The notes under the pieces are model-generated. The model worked only from the letters and a program-made list of their open reading frames with translations, had not been told where the DNA came from and made no database searches. Source: Beaufortia kweichowensis (taxonomy: Eukaryota > Chordata > Actinopteri > Cypriniformes > Gastromyzontidae). From it: a stretch of DNA of 64,000 nucleotides. Numbering within the stretch: the first letter of the stretch is position 1; each line of letters opens with the position of its first letter. Both the position numbers and the translations under genes were made by a program. This document shows, piece by piece, positions 12,801-22,389 of the stretch. The stretch lies in assembly GCA_019155185.1 (NCBI GenBank), contig CM032807.1:16742506-16806505 (forward strand), written 5' to 3'.

Positions 12801-15514
12801 AAAGACTCTTTAGAGCAAGCCGCCACCTAATGGATTGCTCATAAACATGCCACAACCCTCTGATATCTGAAGTTAAACATGTACAGTAGTAAAAAGTAAT
12901 GTCCAACCTGGAAAAAACCTTTCAGAAATCTTCAGTAATAATAATGTATTTAAATAAAGCTTGAAGTGTGAAGTGGAGTGAAATCAGGAGGGGTGTGACA
13001 GAGTGAGATCAGTATAACGTTAGATCAACAGAGGGGTGTGAAGTGGAGTGAGATCAGGAGGGGTGTGAAGTGAGATCAGGAGGGGTGTGAAGTGGAGTGA
13101 GATCAGGAGGGGTGTGACAGAGTGAGATCAGTATAACGTTAGATCAACAGAGGGGTGTGAAGTGGAGTGAGATCAGGAGGGGTGTGAAGTGGAGTGAGAT
13201 CAGGAGGGGTGTGAAGTGGAGTGAGATCAGGAGGGGTGTGACAGAGTGAGATCAGGAGTGGAGTGAGATCAGTATCAGATCAACAGAGGGGTGTGAAGTG
13301 GAGTGAGATCAGGAGGGGTGTGAAGTGGAGTGAGATCAGGAGGGGTGTGACAGAGTGAGATCAGTATAATGTTAGATCAACAGAGGGGTGTGAAGTGGAG
13401 TGAGATCAGGAGGGGTGTGAAGTGGAGTGAGATCAGGAGGGGTGTGAAGTGGAGTGAGATCAGGAGGGGTGTGAAGTGGAGTGAGATCAGGAGGGGTGTG
13501 AAGTGGAGTGAGAGCATGTCCTGCTACCAGCTGAACAACAGCAGAAAACCATCACCTCGATACACTCTGATTAGTAAAAAACTGGTCCAATACAAGTGAG
13601 AAATTTAGTAATGAGAGAAAAAAGAGAAAATAAATATGCCTACCTGCTATTAAAAGGCCAAATATAGTGAGCAGTAGAAGAATATAAAGGCACACAATGG
13701 CATATTTGATGGCTGTGAGGGAACTCAACTGACCACAGCAACTATCTTCCTTTCTCCTATGTTGTGCTGAATCTACTGAAAAACAAACAAACACACATGC
13801 TGTGTTTAATTAGGATGGCAGGATTAAGTTGTGATGTGTTCATGTGTACACATTAACAGTAGAAACATTCATCAGTGCTGCTGGTTGTGACGTCAAAAGA
13901 ATGTGCTACGCATCATTTTTGTTATTGCTGTTAGAGGGTTATTCTCAAATTTGAAAGTCTTATTAAAATGCCAAGGAGCCCATCAAAAGCTGAAAAAACA
14001 AGTATACATATAGTTCAAGTTCAATTGATTTGTGTAGCGCTCTTACAATGTAGCATTGTTTCAAAACAGCATTCCAGAGAAAACAAAAACAAAAGGATAT
14101 AGTGAATAAAGGAAATATTGAAAATAGAAAAGGTTAAGAACAGAATTTACAGAACCCTAAGCTAATTTAATATCTAATATATATATATGTATTATAGCAA
14201 TATCACTGGAATAGGAGTGTGATATGGTTCTATATCATCACAGCTGTGATTAGGTCAGAGACACGAGGCCACAGGCTTAACCCAGCAGAAGATTGTTAGC
14301 ATTAGCATTAATGTAGTAACTAACATTAGCATTTTCTTCAACCCTCAAACTATTCAGCCACTATCAGTTGCCTGAAGGTCATCTGAATGAATGACCTTGT
14401 CCTGACTGGAGCTGCATTGGGTTTGCCTCAGGGAATGGTGGCATTAAATCTGTCTGCATACATACAGTACACCCGTCTCCAAAGAGATTCCTATCATAAT
14501 TACCTGTGTGAAGTTAGCATGTGGGTTAGCATAAGTGCATGTCATACAGTGAGCTCAGCACCTCAATGTTTTGCATAAATGTGATTCTCTATAAAGATTT
14601 AGGGTAAGGGATTGAGTCATGCAAAGATACACACCATTCTGGGGACAGGGCACATCAAATCATACAACATCTATATTTTGGTCAGTTAACAGGCATTTTA
14701 TTAATTTAATTTATTTGACTTAACATACTATTACTACTTTAAATGTTCACAACCTGTAAAAGCAAACTGTCCCAAATAATGTGCTAAATTCAACAAAGCT
14801 ATTTGTATAAATCATGCACCTGCACAACACGATGCTTTGGAAAAAAAGAAAAGCAGACCTGACTGCCACATAGCTGCGATATAATCTTGTTTACATGAAA
14901 TAAGCCTGCTCCTGAGCATATTTAAGCTTACGGAGCTGTTGCTATGACTCCAGAATGAGCGTGGAAGATCTGCTCCGTTCCCTTTAGCTCCAAGCCTTTC
15001 CTGCTTGGATTTTAGTTCTGTGTTCCACCACTCTGGTGTAGTTTCAGTTTTAGATGCAAGGATGTGCCTTCCGAGGGTAGGAGGGTGTAATAATGTCAAA
15101 GTTATATTCAGTTTTATGTGTTTTTTTTAGCTGTAACTTTGTTAAAATGAATAACTGTAAATGTAAATGTTGCCTTACTCCTGAAGAATAAAGTGAATAT
15201 TTAGGATTGTTCATGTGTTGTTCATGTACTTGTAGACTACATGACAGAGTGCAGCTGGGAGGTATTATTTACTAAAAATGTAAATTAAAGTTTTTAGTAG
15301 GTATGCAATTTGTAGGATCTGATCCAGATGGGCTTGGCTATTTTATTTTGTGGCAGATTAAGATGGCAAATGATATATCAAAGAATAAAAGGTTACCTTC
15401 ACAAAGGTTGAGTTTTGATAGGTTCATCCCATCATAGCCCTCCTCATACAATGAGCTGTTATCCCTGTTATCTTCATTGGTGTTAGTGGTCATGTACATT
15501 GCCTTATTCTCCAT
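2505..15514 (-). CDS. scara5: Scavenger receptor class A member 5, 3' end missing
   Basis: Type II membrane receptor; in mammals SCARA5 binds and internalises ferritin and other polyanionic ligands at the plasma membrane. Seven coding exons, all phase 1 with AG/GT borders: 15397-15514, 13644-13775, 9740-9925, 6514-7002, 5759-5839, 5363-5470, 2505-2570 (about 393 codons). The start MENKAMY and the motif LSKLNLCE agree with vertebrate SCARA5. Residues 1-63 are cytoplasmic and about 64-83 form one membrane span (YAIVCLYILLLLTIFGLLIA). Residues 84-308 are a coiled coil with several N-glycosylation sequons (NVT, NHS, NSS, NVS, NLT), and 309-394 are uninterrupted Gly-X-Y collagen triplets in three exons. 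The SRCR domain expected next was not found in 1-2504, so those exons should lie beyond the left edge. An AG acceptor lies just 5' of the ATG (about 15526), implying an upstream noncoding exon that I could not place. SCARA3 and MSR1 fit less well because of the N-terminal matches. Confidence 0.93.
2571..5362. other. scara5 intron between collagen exons
   Basis: Mostly AT-rich. It contains the second copy of the direct repeat at 2941-2983 and a GC-richer patch at 3060-3300 with a TATA-like tctataaata at 3121-3130. A (TG)n run lies at about 3786-3824, followed by a dispersed-repeat-like tail (aaccgctatacaaataaa). No coding exon is supported. Confidence 0.55.
8087..8281 (-). mobile_element. tRNA-derived SINE
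   Basis: On the minus strand this reads from a tRNA-like head (a run of ...gtagtggttagagagttgg..., then ggttgctggtttgattcc as B-box region) through a body containing cagcagaaaacaactgcggt. It ends in the tail ggataaaagcgtcggctaaatgaataaa. This layout matches tRNA-derived SINEs of cyprinids (HAmo-type, from recall). A second copy on the plus strand lies at 28226-28372, and tail fragments occur near 935-975 and 57720. It lies in the scara5 intron between exons at 6514-7002 and 9740-9925. Confidence 0.75.
9208..9222. repeat. (AAT)n microsatellite
   Basis: Short run of aat units (taataataataataatg) followed by an AT-rich stretch, in a scara5 intron. Confidence 0.8.
11532..11769 (+). pseudogene. 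Fragment of a multicopy fish gene with a frameshift
   Basis: Two adjoining exon-like pieces lie inside a scara5 intron on the opposite strand. The first, after a polypyrimidine-AG at 11531, encodes VALPALPVYLREDDSFF. After a donor-like gtaggt at about 11629, the second starts after ag at 11700 and encodes TEEVDTTDTGDSAVALVIM before running into a stop. A PxYLxED motif followed by an acidic stretch and a hydrophobic block resembles a large uncharacterised protein family in zebrafish (recall, not checked). The two pieces share a frame only if the run of seven T at 11608-11614 is one base off, so this copy is broken. An upstream leader-like stretch with gtaagaac at 10782 may belong to it. No downstream exons were seen. 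Confidence 0.4.
11881..11912. repeat. Short telomere-like run
   Basis: Repeated ccctaac/cctaac units occupy about 30 bp. Similar short runs occur near 16417-16436, 40292-40312 and 48327-48346. All are too short and degenerate to mark a telomere fusion. Confidence 0.6.
12963..13514. repeat. 27-bp minisatellite in a scara5 intron
   Basis: Tandem units of about 27 bp with core gtgaagtggagtgagatcag followed by gaggggt. Blocks are interrupted by a variant containing acagagtgagatcagtataa and cgttagatcaacagag. The array spans about 550 bp and ends 130 bp from the splice donor of the scara5 transmembrane exon. As 27 is a multiple of three, it creates an open plus-strand frame with a 9-residue period (GVKWSEIRR), which I regard as noncoding. 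Confidence 0.92.
14020..14110 (+). repeat. Dispersed-repeat fragment
   Basis: The phrase ttgatttgtgtagcgctctt with a following aaacagcattccagagaaaa resembles a widespread fish repeat end. Related, reverse-oriented phrases (agcgctatacaaatgaac) occur near 38710-38750 and 3830. Family not identified. Confidence 0.4.
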
Positions 15515-15948
15515 TCACAGCCAACTAGAAGAATAGAAGCAAATTTACCCAAGGAAACAGCATGATAGAAGTGCAAAAGATATCAGAAAATTCTATTATT
15601 TTTCTTCTTAAAGTGGAATTTCCAGTAATAATTTGGCTAGTAAGTGGCAAGTATGCTAACTGGCACCTCCCAGATTTAAGTCTCATTCAGTGTGTGAGCT
15701 GTAAAGATTTTTGCAAAACATGACATAAGCATGCTGAGGCCCAGAACGTAAAATGCAACGTGACTGCAGGCCTGTGCACGGGGGACTTCTGGAAGGACGT
15801 GGTACCTGGCAACCATGCCTAGCATGAGAATGCCCCATAGTTGGGTCTTGTCAAGACACTTTAAGCAGAATTATATGTTGTAAGGAACAATTAAGTAATT
15901 GTTTTCATAAATATGTGAAAACAAGAAAAGTAATCTACAGCAGGTGTG

Positions 15949-16060
15949 TCCAATGGTCCTGGAGAGCCAGTGTTTCGCTTCAAGCCTAATTAAACGAATC
16001 CTGAAGATCTTGATTAGATGGTTCAGGTTTTTGATAAGGACTGCACACCCCTGCTCTAAA
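15949..16060. mobile_element. Palindromic MITE copy (CCAACC...TTAGCTCC type)
   Basis: A foldback-like sequence begins gtgtgtccaatggtcctgga and ends gactgcacacccctgctc, with aattaaacgaatcctgaaga and gatggttcaggt inside. It resembles the palindromic element that is multiplied in the 35-47 kb array, but is more diverged. Common in cyprinid genomes by recall. Confidence 0.5.
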
Positions 16061-16104
16061 GTAATATACAGATGTCATTTGTTGTGCTTTTACAACTCTC
16101 ATAC

Positions 16105-16300
16105 AGGTTTATGTCCCCCTTGCATCTTCCCGTGACGCTTGGTTGTTCCTTCACAACGAGGCACCAAGTCACTCACAAAAACATTTACTTGTCTCTGGTG
16201 GAATGAGCTGCCAGCCTCCACACAAGCTGCTGAATCCATCACAACCTTCAAGAAACAACTGAAAATACCCCTTTTACACATTAACCTGACTAACTTCTAA
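16105..16300 (+). mobile_element. Non-LTR retrotransposon 3'-end fragment
   Basis: With interruptions, the plus strand encodes LVVPSQRGTKSL, WNELPAS and FKKQLKIPLL. These are the spaced motifs seen at the C-terminal end of fish LINE ORF2 proteins. It is short, has stops, and is not functional. Clade not resolved. Confidence 0.5.
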
Positions 16301-16309
16301 CTGTGCTTT

Positions 16310-19300
16310 CTTATCGAGTTCTCAAAGAATTATTCATACTTGTCCTGAAATTTAATTTTGAAGCATCTCTGCTACATGCTTTGAGTTTGTTACATTCAAC
16401 ACACTTTTGAATAAAGGGTTAGGTTAGGGTTATATAAATATATATATCATTTGCAAAAGTAACATGTAATGTAGATAATTTGCAAGAGGTTTGGTCTAAT
16501 AAAATTTAATTGGTCATTGAATCGCGAAACAAAAAAAGACCGATTAGGTGCCTTGCCACAACTGCCCTCAACAAAACAGTACAATGACAATCGCTTAATA
16601 GAATGCTTATGTTTTGTTAATTTTATTAACAATACGAATATGATGGTTTTAAAGGAATGAACATGGCACACATGCTGCAAAATAAAATAACCAATAATTG
16701 GACAACGTTTAAAGTAAAACTTTTTAACCTAATAAATAAGAAACTAATATAAATTTGGTTATAACAAACAGCACAAGTACCATAAAATAGAACTCGCTCA
16801 TTAACTTGCTAAAACAAGTAAGATATGGGATTTCCGCGTTGTAACACAAATAAATGAAAGACATAATTTCCTTTTAAACTAATAAATAGTTTGTGGTTCA
16901 CTGGTTCATTATTGTTTTATCAATAAAATACAGCAACAATATAATAGTACAATGACAAACTTGCTTAACAAACCCAGAACGTTTATTAACAAAACGAATA
17001 AGAAGGATATACCTGCCTTGTAAAAATTTAAATATCTTCGGATTTTCTTTTTACAGCCTACTTCAGATTAACAAGTTCTTCATTAGTGCTTTATTAATAG
17101 CTTATTTTTAATGAAAAAAATAAATAAATAAAAATAAAACGACAGTAAAATGAGGACTTATTTTAAACAAAGCAATAAAACTTATTGACAAGCTTTCCTC
17201 CGCCTCCGTCACATGTCATTCATCGCCGTCATCACGTGACTCCTGCTGCACAGAGCTGAAACACAGAGAGAGAAGAGTGTCTCATGAACGGTTTTCCAAC
17301 TAAACTTTCTTTTATTTCTATTAACATGCAAAATGACCGTGAGCAAGTAACACAATCGGTTGATAGCCGACCACCGTGTATCACCAGTAACACAGACTAC
17401 TGGCACAGAATGACAAGCAGTGAAATATAAAAGCTCATTTAATAACTAATATCTAATATCAGCTCAGTCTCCTAGTGACACTCCAACACTGAACCCAAAC
17501 TCCATTAATGAATCTATATATATATATATATATATATATATGGAGAAAAAAACCTCCCACACTGTACTGATGCGTCACAGCTGCAGTCAGTAGTTTGATA
17601 AAAATTATTTGATTTAAAGTCGTGTACTAAATGCACGAAAGCCGTGTAGGTCTGAGTTTTGAGTTGATCTGGATTATTAGTTGTGATTGAATTTAACAAC
17701 GTGACAGTGATAGTCTTTATGAATTGCTCACATTTATTCAGGAAGAAAATGCAGCTATTTTGCAAATTCAAAGTTCTTTCTTTATAATTTTAGTATAGAT
17801 AAATTTAGGATAAAAGACTTGTCTATTAAAATGCGACTCGAGACCGAGTCACTAACCCAACTTAACTAACCTTAACCCAATTTGGCTTTATTTAATATTC
17901 ATATTAGCCCTATACAAGTTTGAAATAAAAAGTTGGATAACTAACATTACATTTGGTGAAAATAACGGTAACAACATTCCGTCAAAACAGGCTAATTAAT
18001 AAACAGTGTCAAGCTTGACATATTGTTACAGAAGTCAATTAAGGTTCACATATCACTGTATTAAGAGATTCTTATCTTAAGGCACGTGGTTAGAAGAGAT
18101 GGCTGTCTTTTCCTGTCATTTTATAAGGTGCCTTATCACATGAAGAGCATGTGATCCAAAATGTCAAATTTTGCAGAAAGGTGACAAGTCCCTGAATATT
18201 AGATATTATTCTTGATAACAATTAGTCTGAAGTAGAGCTTCAGGTCTGTAAACCCTAATCTGCTTATTGGTCAGCCAACTGTGTTCAATATGTGTTTTAT
18301 CTGGACATATAATTAGATATAAAGTCCAAGGATCAATATTTACTGTGGTCAAAATCCAAAACTAGAACATTACTCATTAAATATTCATCCATGGACTTTA
18401 AAGGTGACATAGCAAAATAAAAAAATTGAGCCAGGGAATTTGATTAAATTTGGTTGATTTGACATGGAATGGCCCAGTAAAGCTAATTTTCTAAAAACCC
18501 ATGTTACCCGCTCTTTATAATGATTAAAAAGATGAGTAACAAGGATTGTAATAAAATTAAAATGCTTTATGTTAAACTGACAAAATATTTACCATATTTT
18601 TTTTTTGTCTACACTATCCAGTTTGTGCAGCGTTTCTATAAAGAAATGTTCATGTGTGCGAAAAAAGCACGACAGATCCATTTGGTCTTAAATGGTCATT
18701 ATAGGTACAGTCCACTTCTTAGAGTTGTGTTTAAAATGTTATTAAAAAGCACTCTATCTAGGCCTTCTGATTACACAAGCACACACTGACAGTTTGGCAC
18801 AAAGACTGGACGAAATTGTGAGCTCATGTGGCTGCTATGCAACTCAGATGACTGTAAATCTACTGGAGAAATGGAGAAACCTGCTTTTCTCACGTTCTGT
18901 TCAGGTTAAAATCTCACGTGTGTCTCAAATATTCACCTGTTTTAGTTGCAGTGTGTCTTAACGAGAGAATTTACAGTGTAATGTCCCAAGACAAGACAGT
19001 GATGCGCAAAAGCATTGTGTACTTTAGGAACAACAACAACAACAGGCAGTTATTAAAACGTGTCTAAACGTGTTTGTCAATGTTATTTAATCACTGTTAT
19101 TGGCCTCATACATAAAAATGTTAACACATGCTTAAAAATGTACTGTGTAAAATAATCAAATCTGAATACACACAGGGTCAAACCGATTCCAACTGGTAAA
19201 AATTTGATTGAGCATTTTTGTTTGATATCGCCTGATAACGTCACTCAGTAACAATGCGTTAATAACGTCACCCTCGTTATTGTACATACTTTTAAACATT

Positions 19301-20340
19301 CAAAGACATGTTAATGACATCATATGCTACATTCATACAGTATATCACGTCATATCGATTTGAACACACTTCTTATGTGCTTCTTAACACATAACAACTT
19401 AATACTTTTTGCCATTTATAAAAGCCTAAAGATTGCCAATAAATAACTCTGATTTCAGGATAGACATAAAACCAAGATTTTTCAAAAGTATACGTACAAG
19501 TAGATGCTATTGTTATTGCTGTAACATCACCAGTAAACATTAAGATGTTGTATGTTTTGCTCGCACTTTCAGGTCATGATGGATGGCATCTACGTACATA
19601 AATAGAACTTTGCACAAGATTTCAGCAGTGATTTAATAGCACCATCTCATACTCTATCAGTATTGAGAGAAATAAAGCTGTTTGTTATTACCTCGTGATG
19701 CTTCTTCAATCAAACAAACAAACAAACGGGGAGTCTTCGAATACTTTATTCCACTTTTATCACTGATGACAAGATGTGCAACATCTGCATGATCTTCTGT
19801 GTTAAGAGCAAGTAAATGATTCCTTCAGTCCATCTCAAGTGCCGAGGAAAGTGTCCGATTTCATGCAACTCCCACAAAAAACACAATAGTTTTTCAGGGT
19901 TGCCAGATTGGTAGACAAAACCCAGTCATTCTATTCATCGCCACACCGCTATCAACTACCAGACAGGTCTGGGGTTTCCGAAATCATCACAGGGTTACTG
20001 TAAGCACATCGTAAAAGCGATCGTACTAATCATCTTAGAATCACGGGCGGTTTCCCGAAAGGCGCTCTGAAGTCATCGTCATAGAAGGTCATCTGCTGGA
20101 CATCCGGCAAACTGCACCTAAAGTTAACTGTACAATGAGACTTTTAATATCATGGGTTTTGTTTGTTTTGTTTTTTATAATAAATATTTTTACTCTTTAT
20201 TATTTCATTGTTTAGATAAAAATGAAAAAATAATATAGGAAAAATCTACCCTACAATTACAAACAGAAACTGAACATACCTTATTAACACTCATCTAGTA
20301 TCACTGTTTGACATTTTACTGCAATAATATTCCTATAATA
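16310..20340. other. Intergenic, no gene recognised
   Basis: AT-rich sequence between scara5 and vwa5a. I find no coding exons on either strand. The upstream noncoding exon and promoter of scara5 should be here or slightly left of it, but no CpG-rich island or clear donor marks them. A modest GC rise at about 17200-17300 is the only hint. The phrase tcatctgctggacatccggc at 20089 recurs in similar form at about 34058. Confidence 0.5.
17508..17542. repeat. (TA)n microsatellite
   Basis: Uninterrupted ta dinucleotides over about 30 bp in intergenic DNA upstream of scara5. Confidence 0.9.
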
Positions 20341-20363
20341 CAATATATGATTGAATGGTTTTC

Positions 20364-20403
20364 CTGTAGCTCAGTGGTTAGAGCATGGCACTAACACGCA
20401 GAG
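20364..20403 (+). repeat. 5' half of a tRNA-like repeat
   Basis: The sequence ctgtagctcagtggttagag forms a good A box with a D-arm-like start. It continues to an anticodon-like region and then stops abruptly. No B box or 3' half follows, so it is not a functional tRNA gene. It looks like a tRNA-derived repeat cut by the sequence beginning near 20404. Confidence 0.5.
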
Positions 20404-20439
20404 ATTGCCCACACTAAGAAAGAAAGTATAGTGAAATGC

Positions 20440-20600
20440 ACTGAAGCCCAGCAACTCCTCCCAGCATTGGCCGTCACTCGCGGAGGATGGACAAGCAGCG
20501 TCCGCTCGACTATGGCGTTGCTCCAGGCCAAACTTCTCCGTGATATGGATGATTCTGGTCCTGACGCAGTGCCGCCACAGCCATCGGGACGGGTGCGCAT
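20440..20600 (+). mobile_element. DIRS-like retrotransposon gag fragment (tentative)
   Basis: The reading frame contains MALLQAKLLRDMDDSGPDA. It resembles the segment ahead of the conserved helix in the gag-like protein of fish DIRS/Ngaro elements (recall). GC content is higher than the surroundings. No reverse transcriptase or tyrosine recombinase is present. It directly follows the truncated tRNA-like repeat, suggesting an insertion junction. Confidence 0.35.
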
Positions 20601-21084
20601 GGCCAGCCTAAATACTCCTGGACGACGGGGCGGGGCGACTTTATATATTCAAGAAGAGCTTATTGGTCTAGAGAAGTGCGATGCTTTGGACATAGATATA
20701 TAAAACCTAGACGCGACATCGTACACAACCGCCATCTTAGTTAGGTCAACGTTTCCATAACTCTCATAACAGGATTCGTGAAAAATGCCTGTTTCGTGTG
20801 CTGTTTAGTTTTGTACAAGCCGCCGCACAATTTAAAACAGTTTTCGGGAAATGACCTTTCACATGTAAGAGTAAAAAGCCTGTCCTGTCAGTGTCTAAAT
20901 GGATCTGTTAGAGGTAAAAGCGCACTCCACCAGGATCATGGCATGGACTGCGGGGGTCTCCCTAGCCCACATATGCGCCATTCGTGGTTCTTGCCGTCCA
21001 CATTTGCCAGGTTTTATAGTTAATACGTCAGTTCAAAGTGTCCAAAAGCGCAGGCATTTGAGGAATGTCAAGACATCAAAATGA

Positions 21085-21320
21085 TCACAAAAATGGGTCA
21101 CTGCACAAAATCAAGGTTCTGCCATAACAGTTCCCTGACTTGAACAATATAGAAAACCAGTGGGGTGAACTAAAGAGAGATCTGGAGGAATGACCTATAT
21201 CACTTGCTATACATTCTTCAGCCTCATTAGACATTATAAGAGAAGACTCAGAGAAGGTTTCAGGTACTAAAAAGTATTAAATGAAAAGGTGCCAACAATT
21301 GTGTCCAACGTGCATTTAAG
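21085..21320 (+). mobile_element. Tc1-like transposon 3' remnant
   Basis: Degenerate reading frames retain the order of the C-terminal part of a Tc1/mariner transposase, ending near caacaattgtgtccaacgtg, typical of the 3' end of fish Tc1-like elements. There are multiple stops. Followed at 21355-21401 by a short local duplication of caatagttttgctttattga. Confidence 0.5.
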
Positions 21321-21996
21321 AAAAAAAAAACATTTTCATGTGATTTTCCTCCCACTTTCAATAGTTTTGCTTTATTGAAACAATAGTTTTGCTTTATTGA
21401 AACGTTGTATTTAAAAAAAAATAAAGATCAAAAGGAGGAACAATGCAGATTTATTTTTGCAGCTGTCTTTGCTCATATTTACCAAGGGTACCAATATTTC
21501 TGTTCACAACTGCCAAAACCTACGTGTTTATTCATTTTTGTTTTAATTTTTAGTAAAAATATGGTATGGTCTAATTTACCCATGGTAAAAAAAAAGTAAA
21601 TAAACTAAAGTTTATTTGTAGTAAAAAACTAAAGTGAAAATGTTAGTACAATTAAACCAGGTAAGTACAAAAAACATGGTACAACACACTGTGAATTTAT
21701 TTGTTTCTTATTCATAATGTGGAGAAGCTTTACGGATATATTTGCTTTTGTTTCTAAAGTGGCAGAACGAAAACGAAAACAACCAGTTTTTCAATGAATA
21801 ACAGACATGATGACCTGGAATGCTGTGAAACCTGTACACATGTCAGATGACGTATGTTTTAATGTCCTGCTTTACAAGCTCAGTTACACTAAAGTTACAG
21901 TAAATCACATCAAATCTACAGTCTAAATGTGCTTTGACTGTTTGTGTATGTGTTTGTTTAATTAGCATTGCGTACAGTTCAAATGAAAGCGAATAG

Positions 21997-22056
21997 GGCT
22001 CATGAATATTAATTACGTTACTGGCGTGTTTAAGACGTAATTAATATTCATGAGCC
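21997..22056. promoter_or_regulatory. 22-bp perfect inverted repeat upstream of vwa5a
   Basis: Arms 21997-22018 and 22035-22056 are exact reverse complements (ggctcatgaatattaattac plus gt) around a 16-base spacer. It lies about 30-120 bp before the probable vwa5a leader exon. A promoter role (paired homeodomain or POU-type sites in the AT-rich core) is inference. It could equally be a tiny foldback element. Confidence 0.55.
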
Positions 22057-22079
22057 GCCCCCTCAAATAAACACACATC

Positions 22080-22178
22080 CGGGTTTCATCTGCTCGTCAC
22101 TTTGACATACTGCATTACTCTCATTTTATTTATTCGTTTTCTAAAGATTCCGAAGATTTTACAGACCGGAGGGATTGC
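22080..22178 (+). other. vwa5a: Probable vwa5a noncoding leader exon
   Basis: A donor gcgtaagattt places an exon end at 22178, and the next acceptor (cttcccacag, 22371-22380) precedes the ATG exon by 9 bases. The 5' boundary is not visible; about 22080 is a guess based on the GC-richer stretch ccgggtttcatctgctcgtc. Confidence 0.45.
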
Positions 22179-22389
22179 GTAAGATTTACTCATCACCGCT
22201 TACAGTTGTAGTGTTATTATAATGTTTGTGTTTATTCTGCTTCTATATTTGACAAATATTTAAAGCAGTAGTTTGTAAAGTAATGGCGTATTTAAATAAT
22301 AATACAAGAACAATACAGTTCTGCTGCTCTTTGTCTATCTCTGTACAGATAAAGTGAAATATGTGATGTTCTTCCCACAGATCAGTATA

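Noticed and set aside
14812..15099. Minus-strand open frame with TPEWWNTELKSKQ as a LINE endonuclease remnant
   Set aside because: Weak resemblance to fish LINE proteins; too little to call without a search.
20364..20440. tRNA gene
   Set aside because: Good A box but no B box, no acceptor-stem closure and no terminator.
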